DNA from: Comamonadaceae bacterium
GTDB lineage: Bacteria > Pseudomonadota > Gammaproteobacteria > Burkholderiales > Burkholderiaceae_C
Assembly: GCA_027483665.1 (NCBI GenBank)
Contig: JAIXUC010000008.1
Coordinates: 93,390-157,389, forward strand
Direction of reading: 5' to 3'
Length of the DNA stretch: 64,000 nt
Shown: positions 49,123 to 57,633 of the stretch, piece after piece
Layout of the letters: each line of letters begins with the position of its first letter
Numbering within the stretch: the first letter of the stretch is position 1
Made by a program: the position numbers and the translations under genes
Notes under the pieces: model-generated
What the model saw: only the letters and a program-made list of their open reading frames with translations
The model's database searches: none
What the model was told of the DNA's origin: nothing

Positions 49123-50166
49123 TCAGCGGTGAACTTCTGCTTCGCCGTGCCCGGCCAACAATTCCATGAGCTTGCGGCGGATCAAGATGCCCGGACGGTC
49201 GGAGTCCATCGAATACTCCACGCCGCGCCGGCGCAGGTCCACCACCGCGTCGGGGTCGGTCGATTCCAGAATGTCTTTGTCTTCTCGGGTAATGGCCGCG
49301 TCGAAATCAATCAGCAACTGGGCTGGGCAATCTTCTTCGGTGTCGTTGCGAAACAACCATTGGCATAACTGCATGCGCCCATCGTCGATGGGTGTGAAGC
49401 AATTGATGATGACGTGGCGCACGCCACTCGGGTACTCGATGTCGAGCCGGCGCGAGAACGGCAAGAAGTAGGCGTTGCGCATGTGGCGCGTGGTGATGGG
49501 CTCGCTGACGCCGCTGATGCGCTGAAAAGCCGGCGGATTGGCAGCGGCCACCACCGTCTCTGCATAAAAGCCGCTGTCATTCTCCACGATCTCGTACTTG
49601 CTGGGCACCGGCTGCGCTGCCACACCAAACGTGGCGCGGTGCACAAAGCTGAAATGCGAGTTGTCGAAGGAGTTCTCCAGCGCCCGCATGGGGCTGGTGT
49701 GCCACACCTCGTGAAACTGAAAGATCGTGCGCCAGCCCGGCGCGCCGAACTCGGGCACCTCGGGTATGGGCGCTTGAGGCTCCTCGAGCGCCACCCAGGC
49801 ATAGCCGTAGCGTGCGGTGCAGCGGTAGGCGGTGGTGCGGTAGTCCGGCGGGATGGGGCGACTGGCGTCGTACTGCGGAATCCACACCACTTGGCCGCCT
49901 CGGTCATAGGTCCAGCCGTGGTAGCCGCATTGCAAGCGGCCCTGGCCACAAGCAACCCCTTGTGCATCGATGCACCGGCCTTTGGAGAGCTTGGCGGTGC
50001 GGTGGCAGCAGCGGTCTCGCAAGGCCGCTGGCTGGCCTTGCTCGTCGAGGAACAGCACCAGGTCTTCGCCGAGCAGACGGAAGGGCTTGGGGCCTTGGGC
50101 CAAATCAGCCAGCGGCATGGCCGCGTGCCAATACTTTCTGAAGGCTCTTTGGCGGGTGACCAGCAT
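49123..50166 (-). CDS. Rieske non-heme iron oxygenase, alpha subunit
   Basis: This 347-residue oxygenase has a Rieske 2Fe-2S site at C53, H55, C80 and H83 (CCHRTAKL and CGYHGW), with an extra ~10 residues between the halves. The mononuclear iron site is D168, H171 and H176 (ENSFDNSHFSFVH). It belongs with O-/N-demethylase-like and pheophorbide-type oxygenases. I start it at MLVTRQRAF (50166). No reductase or ferredoxin gene is adjacent. Its position beside purine and urea genes raises the possibility of an N-methyl or ring-oxygenation substrate, but nothing here proves it. Confidence 0.82.
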   Translation of the reverse strand: MLVTRQRAFRKYWHAAMPLADLAQGPKPFRLLGEDLVLFLDEQGQPAALRDRCCHRTAKLSKGRCIDAQGVACGQGRLQCGYHGWTYDRGGQVVWIPQYDASRPIPPDYRTTAYRCTARYGYAWVALEEPQAPIPEVPEFGAPGWRTIFQFHEVWHTSPMRALENSFDNSHFSFVHRATFGVAAQPVPSKYEIVENDSGFYAETVVAAANPPAFQRISGVSEPITTRHMRNAYFLPFSRRLDIEYPSGVRHVIINCFTPIDDGRMQLCQWLFRNDTEEDCPAQLLIDFDAAITREDKDILESTDPDAVVDLRRRGVEYSMDSDRPGILIRRKLMELLAGHGEAEVHR

Positions 50167-50257
50167 GGGAAGCGCTCCAACGGAAGTGGATGAACGAGAG
50201 CAATTTCCGGCCTCGGTGAACACCCAGGTGAACGCTTCTACCCTCGGCGAGGATCGT

Positions 50258-50273
50258 AGCAAGACACAGGCCA
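50258..50273 (-). promoter_or_regulatory. Possible sigma-54 promoter of the Rieske oxygenase gene
   Basis: On the minus strand TGGCCT-GTGTC-TTGCT keeps the GG and GC 10 bases apart and TTGC at -12. The -24 box deviates at two of six bases. It would start a ~80-base leader before the ATG at 50166. Confidence 0.4.
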
Positions 50274-50326
50274 GCAGACCTCGGGCCAAGCCGGTCACGA
50301 GGTCTGCGCCACCTAAACTGCCGACC

Positions 50327-51304
50327 ATGGTTTGGCACGCACAACTCTCGGTGACCTATCGGCAAGAAGCGGGGCGTACGGTCTCCAGCCACAGCCACAG
50401 CGGGCCGCTGCGCGTGCTGCAAAGCCTCTACCCCGAGGGCCCCGGTCCTTGTCACCAAACCATGATCCACCCGCCCGGTGGTTTGGTGGGCGGCGATGTG
50501 CTGGACATCGCGCTGCATGCCCAAAGCCATACCCACGCCGTGCTCACCACGCCCGGTGCTGCGCGCTTCTACCGCAGCGATGGCGAAAGCGCTCAGCAAC
50601 GCGTGCTACTGACTCTGGACGAAGGCGCACGCTTGGAATGGCTGCCCATGGAGACCATTTGCCACAGCGCCTGCGTGGCCCACAACAGCCTGAGCATGGC
50701 GCTGGCGTCTGGCGCACAAATGATCGGCTGGGACATCACCGCTTTAGGTTTGCCCGCAGCCGAACAGCCCTTTGTCGCTGGGGAACTGACGCAGAAACTG
50801 CACTGGCCCGGCGTGTGGCTCGAGCAGGCTCGCATCAGCGCCAAAGATACGCCGCTGCTCGATGGGCCTTTGGGTTTGGACGGTCAGCGCTGCATGGCCA
50901 CGATGTGGTTGGCCAGCGGAACGCCCTTGACGCGTGAGCAGCGCGAGGCGCTGCTGGATGCCGCACGTGCCCTAGTTCAGGCCGCGATCGAGGCCTCAGC
51001 CCATGCGCTAGTGCCCGCTGCGGGCGGGCACGTGGACGATCTACAGCCCGCTGCGGGCGGGCACGTGGACGATCTACAGCCCGCTGTGGGCGGGCACGTG
51101 GACGATCTACAGCCCGCTGTGGGCGCGCTGATGGACACGCCACTGCAAGCCGGCTGCACCTCGCCGCACCCGCAACTCGTGCTGGTGCGCGTACTGGCTC
51201 CGATGGTCGAGCCGTGTCAGACGCTGTTGCGCGCGGTTCGCGATGCGTGGCGCCCGCTGTGCTGGGACTTGCCTGCGCATCGGCCCCGCATTTGGTCGAT
51301 GTGA
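50327..51304 (+). CDS. ureD: Urease accessory protein UreD, with internal 11-residue repeats
   Basis: UreD is the scaffold that binds apo-urease and, with UreF and UreG, loads nickel. The 325-residue protein matches UreD throughout: FRxLQSLYPEGP-like RVLQSLYPEGPGPCHQ, HPPGGLVGGDVLD, LTTPGAARFYRSDG, EWLPMETICH. Inserted near residues 230-267 are three copies of an 11-residue unit plus part of a fourth, absent from ordinary UreD. No urease structural or other accessory gene follows. The next gene is convergent, so ureD is detached from the rest of the urease cluster here. Confidence 0.92.
   Translation: MVWHAQLSVTYRQEAGRTVSSHSHSGPLRVLQSLYPEGPGPCHQTMIHPPGGLVGGDVLDIALHAQSHTHAVLTTPGAARFYRSDGESAQQRVLLTLDEGARLEWLPMETICHSACVAHNSLSMALASGAQMIGWDITALGLPAAEQPFVAGELTQKLHWPGVWLEQARISAKDTPLLDGPLGLDGQRCMATMWLASGTPLTREQREALLDAARALVQAAIEASAHALVPAAGGHVDDLQPAAGGHVDDLQPAVGGHVDDLQPAVGALMDTPLQAGCTSPHPQLVLVRVLAPMVEPCQTLLRAVRDAWRPLCWDLPAHRPRIWSM
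51014..51125. repeat. 33-bp tandem repeat inside ureD
   Basis: Three near-identical 33-base units start at 51014, 51047 and 51080, followed by 13 bases of a fourth (51113-51125). The units differ by a single base (GCTGCGGG versus GCTGTGGG). They keep the reading frame and encode AAGGHVDDLQP or AVGGHVDDLQP. Confidence 0.95.
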
Positions 51305-51339
51305 CTGCGGCGATTTCTACAAAAAGACCAGCAGGTATC

Positions 51340-51585
51340 TCACGGCTCGTATCGGCTCACGACAAGCAAGTACAAAGCGAGGACCGCAAGAAAAATCGCA
51401 GGCACTGCCCACCAGAGGCTTTGTACTCGATAGACCACCAAGGTCGCCTCATCGAAGTAGCGCCCACCAGCATCGAACGCATGCCGATGGGTCCAGTAAA
51501 GAGCAAAGAACAAGTATGAGCAAACAGCCGCTGCAGCGACACAAACGACCGCAGCAAAAAGGCAAGTCCTTGGTGAGAGCCTCAT
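51340..51585 (-). CDS. Small membrane protein with two helices, urease-associated type
   Basis: From MRLSPRTC (51585) there are 81 residues with two hydrophobic helices (about 8-28 and 59-77) and a polar stretch YWTHRHAFDAGGRYFDE between them. I recall similar small membrane proteins in urease clusters of this family, but no function is known. Another ATG lies nine bases upstream (51594). It lies between ureD (convergent) and urtE (same strand), so it could be a leftover of the original urt-ure arrangement. Confidence 0.62.
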   Translation of the reverse strand: MRLSPRTCLFAAVVCVAAAAVCSYLFFALYWTHRHAFDAGGRYFDEATLVVYRVQSLWWAVPAIFLAVLALYLLVVSRYEP

Positions 51586-51669
51586 GAGGCCCATCGATCA
51601 GAAACGTTCATGCACGTCATCTTGCCCGCTGTCGACAGGCTCGGGGCTGCGCGCCCGCCAGCACTGCGC

Positions 51670-52443
51670 CTAAATCGCCACCATCTCCCGCACGCCGCGC
51701 GTGTCCATGTCCTCGCCCGCGCCCTGGGCAATGACCTCACCACGCTCCATCACCACGTATTCGTCAGCCAGGTCTTGGGCGAAGTCGAAGTACTGCTCGA
51801 CCAGCACGATGGCCATGGGTTGGCCGTTCATGCCGTGTTGCGCCAAGCGGCGGATGACGCGACCAATGTCTTTGATGATGCTGGGCTGAATGCCCTCGGT
51901 CGGCTCGTCCAGGATCAACAGGCGCGGCCCGGCGGCCAGTGCCCGGGCAATGGCCAGTTGTTGCTGCTGACCACCCGAGAGGTCACCGCCGCGGCGACCC
52001 AGCATTTGCTGCAACACCGGGAACAGCTCGAACAGTTCGGGCGGCACGGGGGTGCGTGCGCTTTGCGTCGCCAGCCCCATGCGCAGGTTTTCTGCCACGG
52101 TGAGGCGACCAAAAATCTCGCGCCCTTGCGGCACGTAGCCCACCCCGGCGCGGGCGCGCTCATAAGGCGTGAGGCCATGAATCGCTTGGCCGTCCAGCGT
52201 GATGCTGCCGCTGCGGATGGGCACCAAGCCCATTAGGCACTTGAGCAGCGTGGTCTTGCCCACGCCGTTGCGGCCCAGCACCACTGTCACCTGACCGGCG
52301 CGGGCCGACAAGCTGACATTGCGCAGGATGTGCGAGCCGCCGTAGTACTGCTGGATGCCGCTAACTTGCAACAGCGCAGGCGGTGCTGCAGAGGCAGATT
52401 CGGTGGAGGTGCCGGTGGAGGTGCCGGTGGAGTCAACGGCCAA
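51670..52443 (-). CDS. urtE: Urea ABC transporter ATP-binding protein UrtE
   Basis: This 257-residue ATPase is one of the two in the Urt urea importer. It has QQYYGGSHILRNVS, Walker A GRNGVGKTT, LSGGQQQQLAIARAL and LLILDEPTEGIQPS. UrtE normally starts at the LLQVSGIQ stretch. Here the only start I see is a TTG at 52443, behind GAGG and overlapping urtD by 11 bases. That adds a Ser/Thr/Gly-rich N-terminal tail (TGTSTGTSTES) from small DNA repeats. Last gene of the urtABCDE operon. Confidence 0.9.
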   Translation of the reverse strand: MAVDSTGTSTGTSTESASAAPPALLQVSGIQQYYGGSHILRNVSLSARAGQVTVVLGRNGVGKTTLLKCLMGLVPIRSGSITLDGQAIHGLTPYERARAGVGYVPQGREIFGRLTVAENLRMGLATQSARTPVPPELFELFPVLQQMLGRRGGDLSGGQQQQLAIARALAAGPRLLILDEPTEGIQPSIIKDIGRVIRRLAQHGMNGQPMAIVLVEQYFDFAQDLADEYVVMERGEVIAQGAGEDMDTRGVREMVAI

Positions 52444-53308
52444 GGTACACCTCGATCACACGTTCATCGGCCTGCACCTGCTCCAGCGGGCCTTGCGCCA
52501 GCACCGCGCCGTCGCACAGCACGGTGACGATGTCGCTGATGGCTTTCACAAAGGCCATGTCGTGCTCCACCACCATGAGCGAGTGCTTGCCTTTGAGCGA
52601 CAAAAACAGCTCGGCGGTGCGCGCGGTCTCTTCGTCGGTCATGCCGGCCACGGGTTCATCGAGCAGAAGCAGCAAAGGGTCTTGCATGAGCAACATACCG
52701 ATCTCCAGCCACTGCTTCTGACCGTGGCTCAGGTTGCCGGCCTGGCGGCGAACGTCGTCGCTCAAATGGATGGTGTGCAGCACCTCGGCCAAGCGGTCGG
52801 CTTGCGCGCTGTCCAAGCGAAAGCGCATGGAGGCTGCCACGCGTTTGTCTGTCTTCAGGGCGAGTTCGAGGTTTTCAAACACGCTCAACTGCTCAAACAC
52901 CGTGGGCTTCTGGAACTTGCGGCCAATGCCCATTTGCGCGATTTCTGCTTCGCGGTGGCGCAGCAAATCGATGGTGCTGCCGAAGAAAACAGTGCCGCGA
53001 TCGGGCCGGGTTTTGCCGGTGATGATGTCCATCATCGTGGTCTTTCCCGCACCGTTCGGGCCAATGATGCAGCGCAGCTCGCCCGGCGCTATGTCCAAGC
53101 TCAAGCCGTTGATGGCTTTGAAGCCGTCAAAGCTCACATGCACGTCTTCCAGATACAAGATGCGTCCATGGGTGGTGTCCACTTGGCCCGGCACCAGCCG
53201 ACGCGAAAACCCTGCTTGTCGACCGCCCGACTCTGTTGAGCCGCTGCTCGCGGGGTCTTGCGTGCGGGCCAGGCGCTGCGCGCCGTCTTCCAAGAGATCG
53301 GGCGTCAT
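52433..53308 (-). CDS. urtD: Urea ABC transporter ATP-binding protein UrtD
   Basis: This 291-residue ATPase has ILYLEDVHVSFDGFKAINGLS, Walker A GPNGAGKTT, NLSHGQKQWLEIGMLL and LLLLDEPVAGMTDEET, all typical of UrtD. The start MTPDLLED at 53308 overlaps the urtC stop by four bases. The longer open frame upstream is antisense to nothing known and is discarded. The first ~45 residues are a variable extension. Confidence 0.93.
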   Translation of the reverse strand: MTPDLLEDGAQRLARTQDPASSGSTESGGRQAGFSRRLVPGQVDTTHGRILYLEDVHVSFDGFKAINGLSLDIAPGELRCIIGPNGAGKTTMMDIITGKTRPDRGTVFFGSTIDLLRHREAEIAQMGIGRKFQKPTVFEQLSVFENLELALKTDKRVAASMRFRLDSAQADRLAEVLHTIHLSDDVRRQAGNLSHGQKQWLEIGMLLMQDPLLLLLDEPVAGMTDEETARTAELFLSLKGKHSLMVVEHDMAFVKAISDIVTVLCDGAVLAQGPLEQVQADERVIEVYLGR

Positions 53309-54411
53309 CGCTTGAACCTGTCGCGCAGGCGTCGCGCCAAACCCACCAAACCATCGGGCATGAACAGCGTGACCGCGATGAACAAGCCGCCCAGGAAGTA
53401 AAGCCAATACTCCGGCGCGGTAACGGTGAGCCAACTCTTGGCCCCGTTGACGGCGAATGCGCCCAGGATGGGGCCGATCAAGGTGCCGCGGCCACCGACC
53501 GCGGTCCACACGGCGATCTCGATCGAGTTGGCTGGGCTCATCTCACCCGGGTTAATGATGCCGATCTGCGGCACATACAAGGCCCCAGCCACTCCACACA
53601 TCACCGCTGAAATGACCCAGATGGTGAGCTTGTAGCCCAGCGGGTTGTAGCCCGAGAACATGACGCGGCTCTCGGCGTCGCGAATGGCTTGCAGCACCCG
53701 CCCGAACTTGGCCGTGACCAGCCAGCGCGCCATGAGGAAGAAGCCCAGGAGCGTGAGGCCGGTCAGCACAAACAGCACCATGCGCGTTTGCGGTGTGGCA
53801 ATGGCCACGCCCAAGATGCGCTTGAAATCGGTGAAGCCGTTGTTGCCACCAAAGCCGGTTTCGTTGCGGAAGAACAGCAACATCGCAGCAAAGGTGAGGG
53901 CCTGCGTGATGATGGAGAAATACACGCCCTTGATGCGCGAGCGAAAAGCAAAGAAGCCAAACACCAGCGCCACCAGCCCGGGCACCAGCACGACCAAGAG
54001 CAGCGTGGCGATGAAGCTGTCTGACAAGGCCCAATGCCAGGGCAGCTCTTTCCAGTCGAGGAACACCATGAAATCGGGCAGCTCGCTTTTGTAGTTGCCA
54101 TCCGTCCCGATCTGGCGCATGAGGTACATGCCCATCATGTAGCCGCCCAGCGCAAAAAACAGCCCGTGGCCCAGGCTCAAGATGCCGCAATAGCCCCAGA
54201 TCAAATCCATGGCCAGCGCGCAGATGGCGTAGCACATGATGCGGGCGCACAGCGCCACGCCGTAATCGCTCAGGTGAAATGCGCTGCCCTCTGGCACCCA
54301 CAAGTTCAGCAGCGGTGCCAGCACACACACCACGACCAAAGCCACCAAGAACAACACCCAGCCGCGGCGCTGCAGCAGCGGTGCAGGGGCTGGCAGCTCG
54401 AGCGCACTCAC
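53305..54411 (-). CDS. urtC: Urea ABC transporter permease UrtC
   Basis: This 368-residue LivM-type permease has about ten helices and the motifs MDLIWGYCGILSLGHGLFFALGGYMMGMYL (residues about 75-105) and GYNPLGYKLTIWV. The segment QIGTDGNYKSELPDFMVFLDWKELPWHW is typical of UrtC. The GTG start at 54411 overlaps the urtB stop by four bases (GTGA). Confidence 0.93.
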   Translation of the reverse strand: MSALELPAPAPLLQRRGWVLFLVALVVVCVLAPLLNLWVPEGSAFHLSDYGVALCARIMCYAICALAMDLIWGYCGILSLGHGLFFALGGYMMGMYLMRQIGTDGNYKSELPDFMVFLDWKELPWHWALSDSFIATLLLVVLVPGLVALVFGFFAFRSRIKGVYFSIITQALTFAAMLLFFRNETGFGGNNGFTDFKRILGVAIATPQTRMVLFVLTGLTLLGFFLMARWLVTAKFGRVLQAIRDAESRVMFSGYNPLGYKLTIWVISAVMCGVAGALYVPQIGIINPGEMSPANSIEIAVWTAVGGRGTLIGPILGAFAVNGAKSWLTVTAPEYWLYFLGGLFIAVTLFMPDGLVGLARRLRDRFKR

Positions 54412-55982
54412 GATTCAGCGCTCCGGCCCTTCATCGCGAAGATGCCTTGCGGGCGCTTCTGGATGAAGATGATGATGAGCACCAGCACGGCGATCTTGGC
54501 GATGACCGCGCCCGACCAACCTTCGAGCAGCTTGGTCAGCACGCCCAAGCCCATGGCGGCATACACCGTGCCTGCGAGTTGGCCGACGCCGCCCAGCACC
54601 ACCACCATGAAAGCGTCCACGATGTAGCTCTGGCCCAGGTCAGGGCCGACGTTGCCGACTTGGCTCAAGGCGCAACCGGCCAGCCCGGCAATGCCGGAGC
54701 CCAGCGCGAAGGCATAGGTGTCCACCCGCGCGGTGTTCACACCCATGCAAGCGGCGATGGGCCGGTTCTGTGTAACGCCGCGCACGAACAGCCCCAAGCG
54801 TGTGCGGCCGATCAGCCAAGCCATGCCTGCCAACACCAACACTGCAAACAGCACAATGAACAGGCGGTTCCAGGGCAGGGTGAGGTTGGGCAGCAGTTGC
54901 AGGCCACCACTCATCCAAGAAGGGTTCTCAACGCTCACGTTCTGAGCACCAAACAAGCTGCGAACGGCTTGCATCAACACCAGGCTGATGCCCCAGGTGG
55001 CCAACAAGGTTTCCAGCGGCCGACCGTAGAGGAAGCGAATCACGCTGCGCTCCAGCGCCGCGCCCACCAAAGCCGAGGTGACAAAAGCCACCGGAATGGC
55101 TGCCAACAGGTAAGCGTCGAACCAGGCGGGCAGGTACTTCTGAAACAAGCCTTGCACCAACCAAGTGGCATAAGCGCCAATCATCATCAGCTCGCCGTGG
55201 GCCATGTTGATCACGCCCATCAACCCGTAGGTGATGGCCAAGCCGAGTGCCACCAACAGCAAGATGGAACCCAGGCTGATGCCAGTGAAGATGGCACCCA
55301 ACCGCTCGCCCCAGGCCAGGGCCTTTTTGATGTCAATCAGCGCGGTCTCGATCGCCAGCTTCACGGTTGGGTCGGCCTCGTCCCGCAGTTGTTCATTGAG
55401 CAAGAGTTGCGTGGCTGGGTTGCGGCTGGACTGCAAGGTCTTCACGGCAGCGAGGCGTTGCGCTGCGTCTTCGCTGGACAACAGGCTGGCTGCTTGCGCC
55501 AGCTGCAGTTGCGCGCGAATGGCCTCGTCGGTTTCACGGGCTAGGGCGCGCTCGATGATGGGCAGCCTTTCGGGTGAGGGCTCTTTGAGCAAGGCCTCCA
55601 CCGCAGTGGCCCGAGCCTTGGCGTCGGGGCTGGCCAGCTGCAAGGCGGCGAGTGCGTTGTCCAACTCGCTGCGCATGAGGTTGTTATTGACCACGTCTTC
55701 AGCGTCCTCCGGCAAGGCCAGCGGCGCACCAGTGATCGGGTCGGTCACTTTGTCTTCTCGAACCAGGAACAACTGATCGCCTTTGAACTTCACGGCGTCA
55801 TCAGCCAGCGCTTGGATGAAGGCTGCAGTGGCGGCGTCGGCCGTGGCAATTTGCTGCGCCAAGGCTGCCACACGCGCTTCGGTCTCGCCCAGCGCAAGTG
55901 CGCGGGCTTGCTCGGCTGTCAAGGCTTGTGCCGCAGGGCCAGCCAGCAGCAAAGCCAGGGACAAAAGAAAGCGGGTGATCAT
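54408..55982 (-). CDS. urtB: Urea ABC transporter permease UrtB with periplasmic N-terminal domain
   Basis: This 524-residue LivH-type permease has a signal peptide and a helical periplasmic region of about 220 residues (repeats such as AKARATAVEALLKEPSPERLP). The membrane domain follows, with GLAITYGLMGVINMAHGELMMIGAY and GISLVLMQAVRSLFGAQNVS. The long N-terminal extension is characteristic of UrtB and separates it from amino-acid LivH proteins. It is downstream of urtA with a hairpin in the gap. Confidence 0.93.
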   Translation of the reverse strand: MITRFLLSLALLLAGPAAQALTAEQARALALGETEARVAALAQQIATADAATAAFIQALADDAVKFKGDQLFLVREDKVTDPITGAPLALPEDAEDVVNNNLMRSELDNALAALQLASPDAKARATAVEALLKEPSPERLPIIERALARETDEAIRAQLQLAQAASLLSSEDAAQRLAAVKTLQSSRNPATQLLLNEQLRDEADPTVKLAIETALIDIKKALAWGERLGAIFTGISLGSILLLVALGLAITYGLMGVINMAHGELMMIGAYATWLVQGLFQKYLPAWFDAYLLAAIPVAFVTSALVGAALERSVIRFLYGRPLETLLATWGISLVLMQAVRSLFGAQNVSVENPSWMSGGLQLLPNLTLPWNRLFIVLFAVLVLAGMAWLIGRTRLGLFVRGVTQNRPIAACMGVNTARVDTYAFALGSGIAGLAGCALSQVGNVGPDLGQSYIVDAFMVVVLGGVGQLAGTVYAAMGLGVLTKLLEGWSGAVIAKIAVLVLIIIFIQKRPQGIFAMKGRSAES

Positions 55983-56103
55983 GGAATGTCGGTCTTGAGA
56001 CTGGGCACTCGGCAGCCTTCGCAGTGGCTTGCATGCGCGGCGGTGCGTGGCAGCATGCCCAGTCTGCAGACCCCTGGTGCGGGTTGGCCCAACACCAGGG
56101 AGT

Positions 56104-56130
56104 CGCTGCGCCTGAATGACAGGCGCAGCG
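56104..56130 (-). terminator. Hairpin between urtA and urtB (attenuator or mRNA stabiliser)
   Basis: The arms CGCTGCGCCTG and CAGGCGCAGCG pair perfectly over 11 bases with a five-base loop, starting 7 bases after the urtA stop. There is no T-run, so it is more likely to protect the urtA message or lower downstream expression than to end transcription fully. Confidence 0.55.
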
Positions 56131-56136
56131 CTGCGC

Positions 56137-57405
56137 TTACTTCTTCTCGGGCTCGTCCTTCTTCTTGTCGTTGCCTTCGATGTACGGGCTCCAGGGCTTG
56201 GCCTTCACAGGGCCGGGCGTCTTCCACACCACATTGAACTGACCGTCGGCCTTGATCTCACCAATGAACACGCTCTTGTGCAGGTGGTGGTTCTTCTCGT
56301 CCATCTTGGAGACGATGCCGCTCGGTGCGCGGAAGGTCTGGCCAGCCATGGCGGCAATGACCTTGTCTACATCGGTGGACTTGGCCTTCTCAACGGCTTG
56401 CTTCCACATGTTGATGCCGATGTAGGTGGCCTCCATCGGGTCGTTGGTGAGCGGCTTGTCCTTGTGGCCAGGGATGTTCTTGGCCTTGGCATAGGCCGAC
56501 CACTTCTTGATGAACTCGGTGTTGGCCGGGCTCTTGATGGACTGGAAGTAGTTCCAGGCGGCCAGGTGACCCACCAGTGGCTTGGTGTCCACGCCGCGCA
56601 GCTCTTCTTCACCCACAGAGAAGGCCACCACGGGCACGTCTTTGGCCTTCAGGCCGGCGTTGCCCAGCTCTTTGTAGAAAGGCACGTTGGAGTCACCGTT
56701 GATGGTGGAGACCACTGCCGTTTTGCCACCAGCGGAAAACTTCTTCACGTCGGCCACGATGGTCTGGTAGTCGCTGTGGCCGAACGGGGTGTATTTCTCG
56801 TCGATGTCGCTGTCTTTCACGCCCTTGCTCTTGAGGTAGGCGCGCAGGATCTTGTTGGTCGTGCGGGGGTAGACGTAGTCCGTGCCCAGCAGCACCCAAC
56901 GCTTGGCACCGCCGCCGGCTTTGCTCATCAGGTAGTCCACCGCAGGAATGGCCTGCTGGTTGGGCGCAGCACCCGTGTAGAACACGTTCTTGGACAGCTC
57001 TTCGCCTTCGTACTGAACCGGGTAGAACAGCAAGCCGTTCAACTCTTCAACCACCGGCAGCACCGACTTGCGGCTCACCGAAGTCCAGCAGCCAAAGATC
57101 ACCGCGACTTTGTCTTGGGTCAGCAGTTGCTTGGTTTTCTCAGCAAACAGCGGCCAGTTGGAAGCTGGGTCGACCACCACGGGTTCGAGCTTCTTGCCCA
57201 TCACGCCACCCTTGGCGTTGATCTCGTCGATGGCCATGAGTACGGTGTCTTTCAACACCGTCTCGGAGATGGCCATCGTGCCCGAGAGGCTGTGCAAGAT
57301 GCCCACTTTGATGGTGTTGCCCGACTGGGCATGGGCTGGCAAGGCGCTGATGCCTGCCAGTGCGACGGCCGCGGTGAGGGCCTTGAGTGTGTGTCGACGC
57401 TGCAT
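56137..57405 (-). CDS. urtA: Urea ABC transporter substrate-binding protein UrtA
   Basis: This 422-residue periplasmic urea-binding protein has a signal peptide MQRRHTLKAL...LPAHAQ. The UrtA-specific segments are IKVGILHSLSGTMAISE, VIFGCWTSVSRKSVLPVVEE, LFYPVQYEGEE, WVLLGTDYVYPRTTN and DVPVVAFSVGEEEL. ATG 57405 is preceded by AGGAG. First gene of the operon. Urea is expected from the allantoin route encoded upstream and is presumably taken up when nitrogen is short. Confidence 0.95.
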   Translation of the reverse strand: MQRRHTLKALTAAVALAGISALPAHAQSGNTIKVGILHSLSGTMAISETVLKDTVLMAIDEINAKGGVMGKKLEPVVVDPASNWPLFAEKTKQLLTQDKVAVIFGCWTSVSRKSVLPVVEELNGLLFYPVQYEGEELSKNVFYTGAAPNQQAIPAVDYLMSKAGGGAKRWVLLGTDYVYPRTTNKILRAYLKSKGVKDSDIDEKYTPFGHSDYQTIVADVKKFSAGGKTAVVSTINGDSNVPFYKELGNAGLKAKDVPVVAFSVGEEELRGVDTKPLVGHLAAWNYFQSIKSPANTEFIKKWSAYAKAKNIPGHKDKPLTNDPMEATYIGINMWKQAVEKAKSTDVDKVIAAMAGQTFRAPSGIVSKMDEKNHHLHKSVFIGEIKADGQFNVVWKTPGPVKAKPWSPYIEGNDKKKDEPEKK

Positions 57406-57445
57406 GTGTGCTTCTCCTGCGAAGGTGGTTGGACTGACGCGTTTG

Positions 57446-57474
57446 ATGCTAGGTAGGGGGGCGCTTGCGGCCAA
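57446..57474 (-). promoter_or_regulatory. Possible sigma-70 promoter of urtABCDE
   Basis: On the minus strand TTGGCC (57469-57474) and TAGCAT (57446-57451) are 17 bases apart, each matching four of six consensus bases. It lies 41-69 bases before the urtA start. Confidence 0.35.
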
Positions 57475-57504
57475 TACGACAGATGGCGTATGGCCCGATG
57501 GCAG

Positions 57505-57522
57505 GCACTTTCGAGAAAGTGC
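57505..57522. promoter_or_regulatory. Inverted repeat in the urtA upstream region (possible operator)
   Basis: GCACTTTC-GA-GAAAGTGC has perfect 8-base arms. It lies 30 bases upstream of the candidate urtA -35 and in the shared region with the divergent cyclic-nucleotide-binding gene. Confidence 0.4.
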
Positions 57523-57633
57523 ATGCTGCTCAGCACTGCTTCACACCGGTTCGCACCAAGCCAAGCAATGCCCGTCTGACAAACCATCCACCGCTACACT
57601 TTGTCGCGCTTTCCGATCACCCCCACCCACCCC

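Noticed and set aside
51014..51125. Regular repeats considered as a CRISPR array
   Set aside because: The units are directly adjacent without unique spacers and lie in frame within ureD.
57480..57600. A sigma-54 promoter for urtABCDE
   Set aside because: The only GG-N10-GC hit on the minus strand (GGGCATTGCTTGGC) lacks a TTGC -12 box. A weak sigma-70 site fits better.
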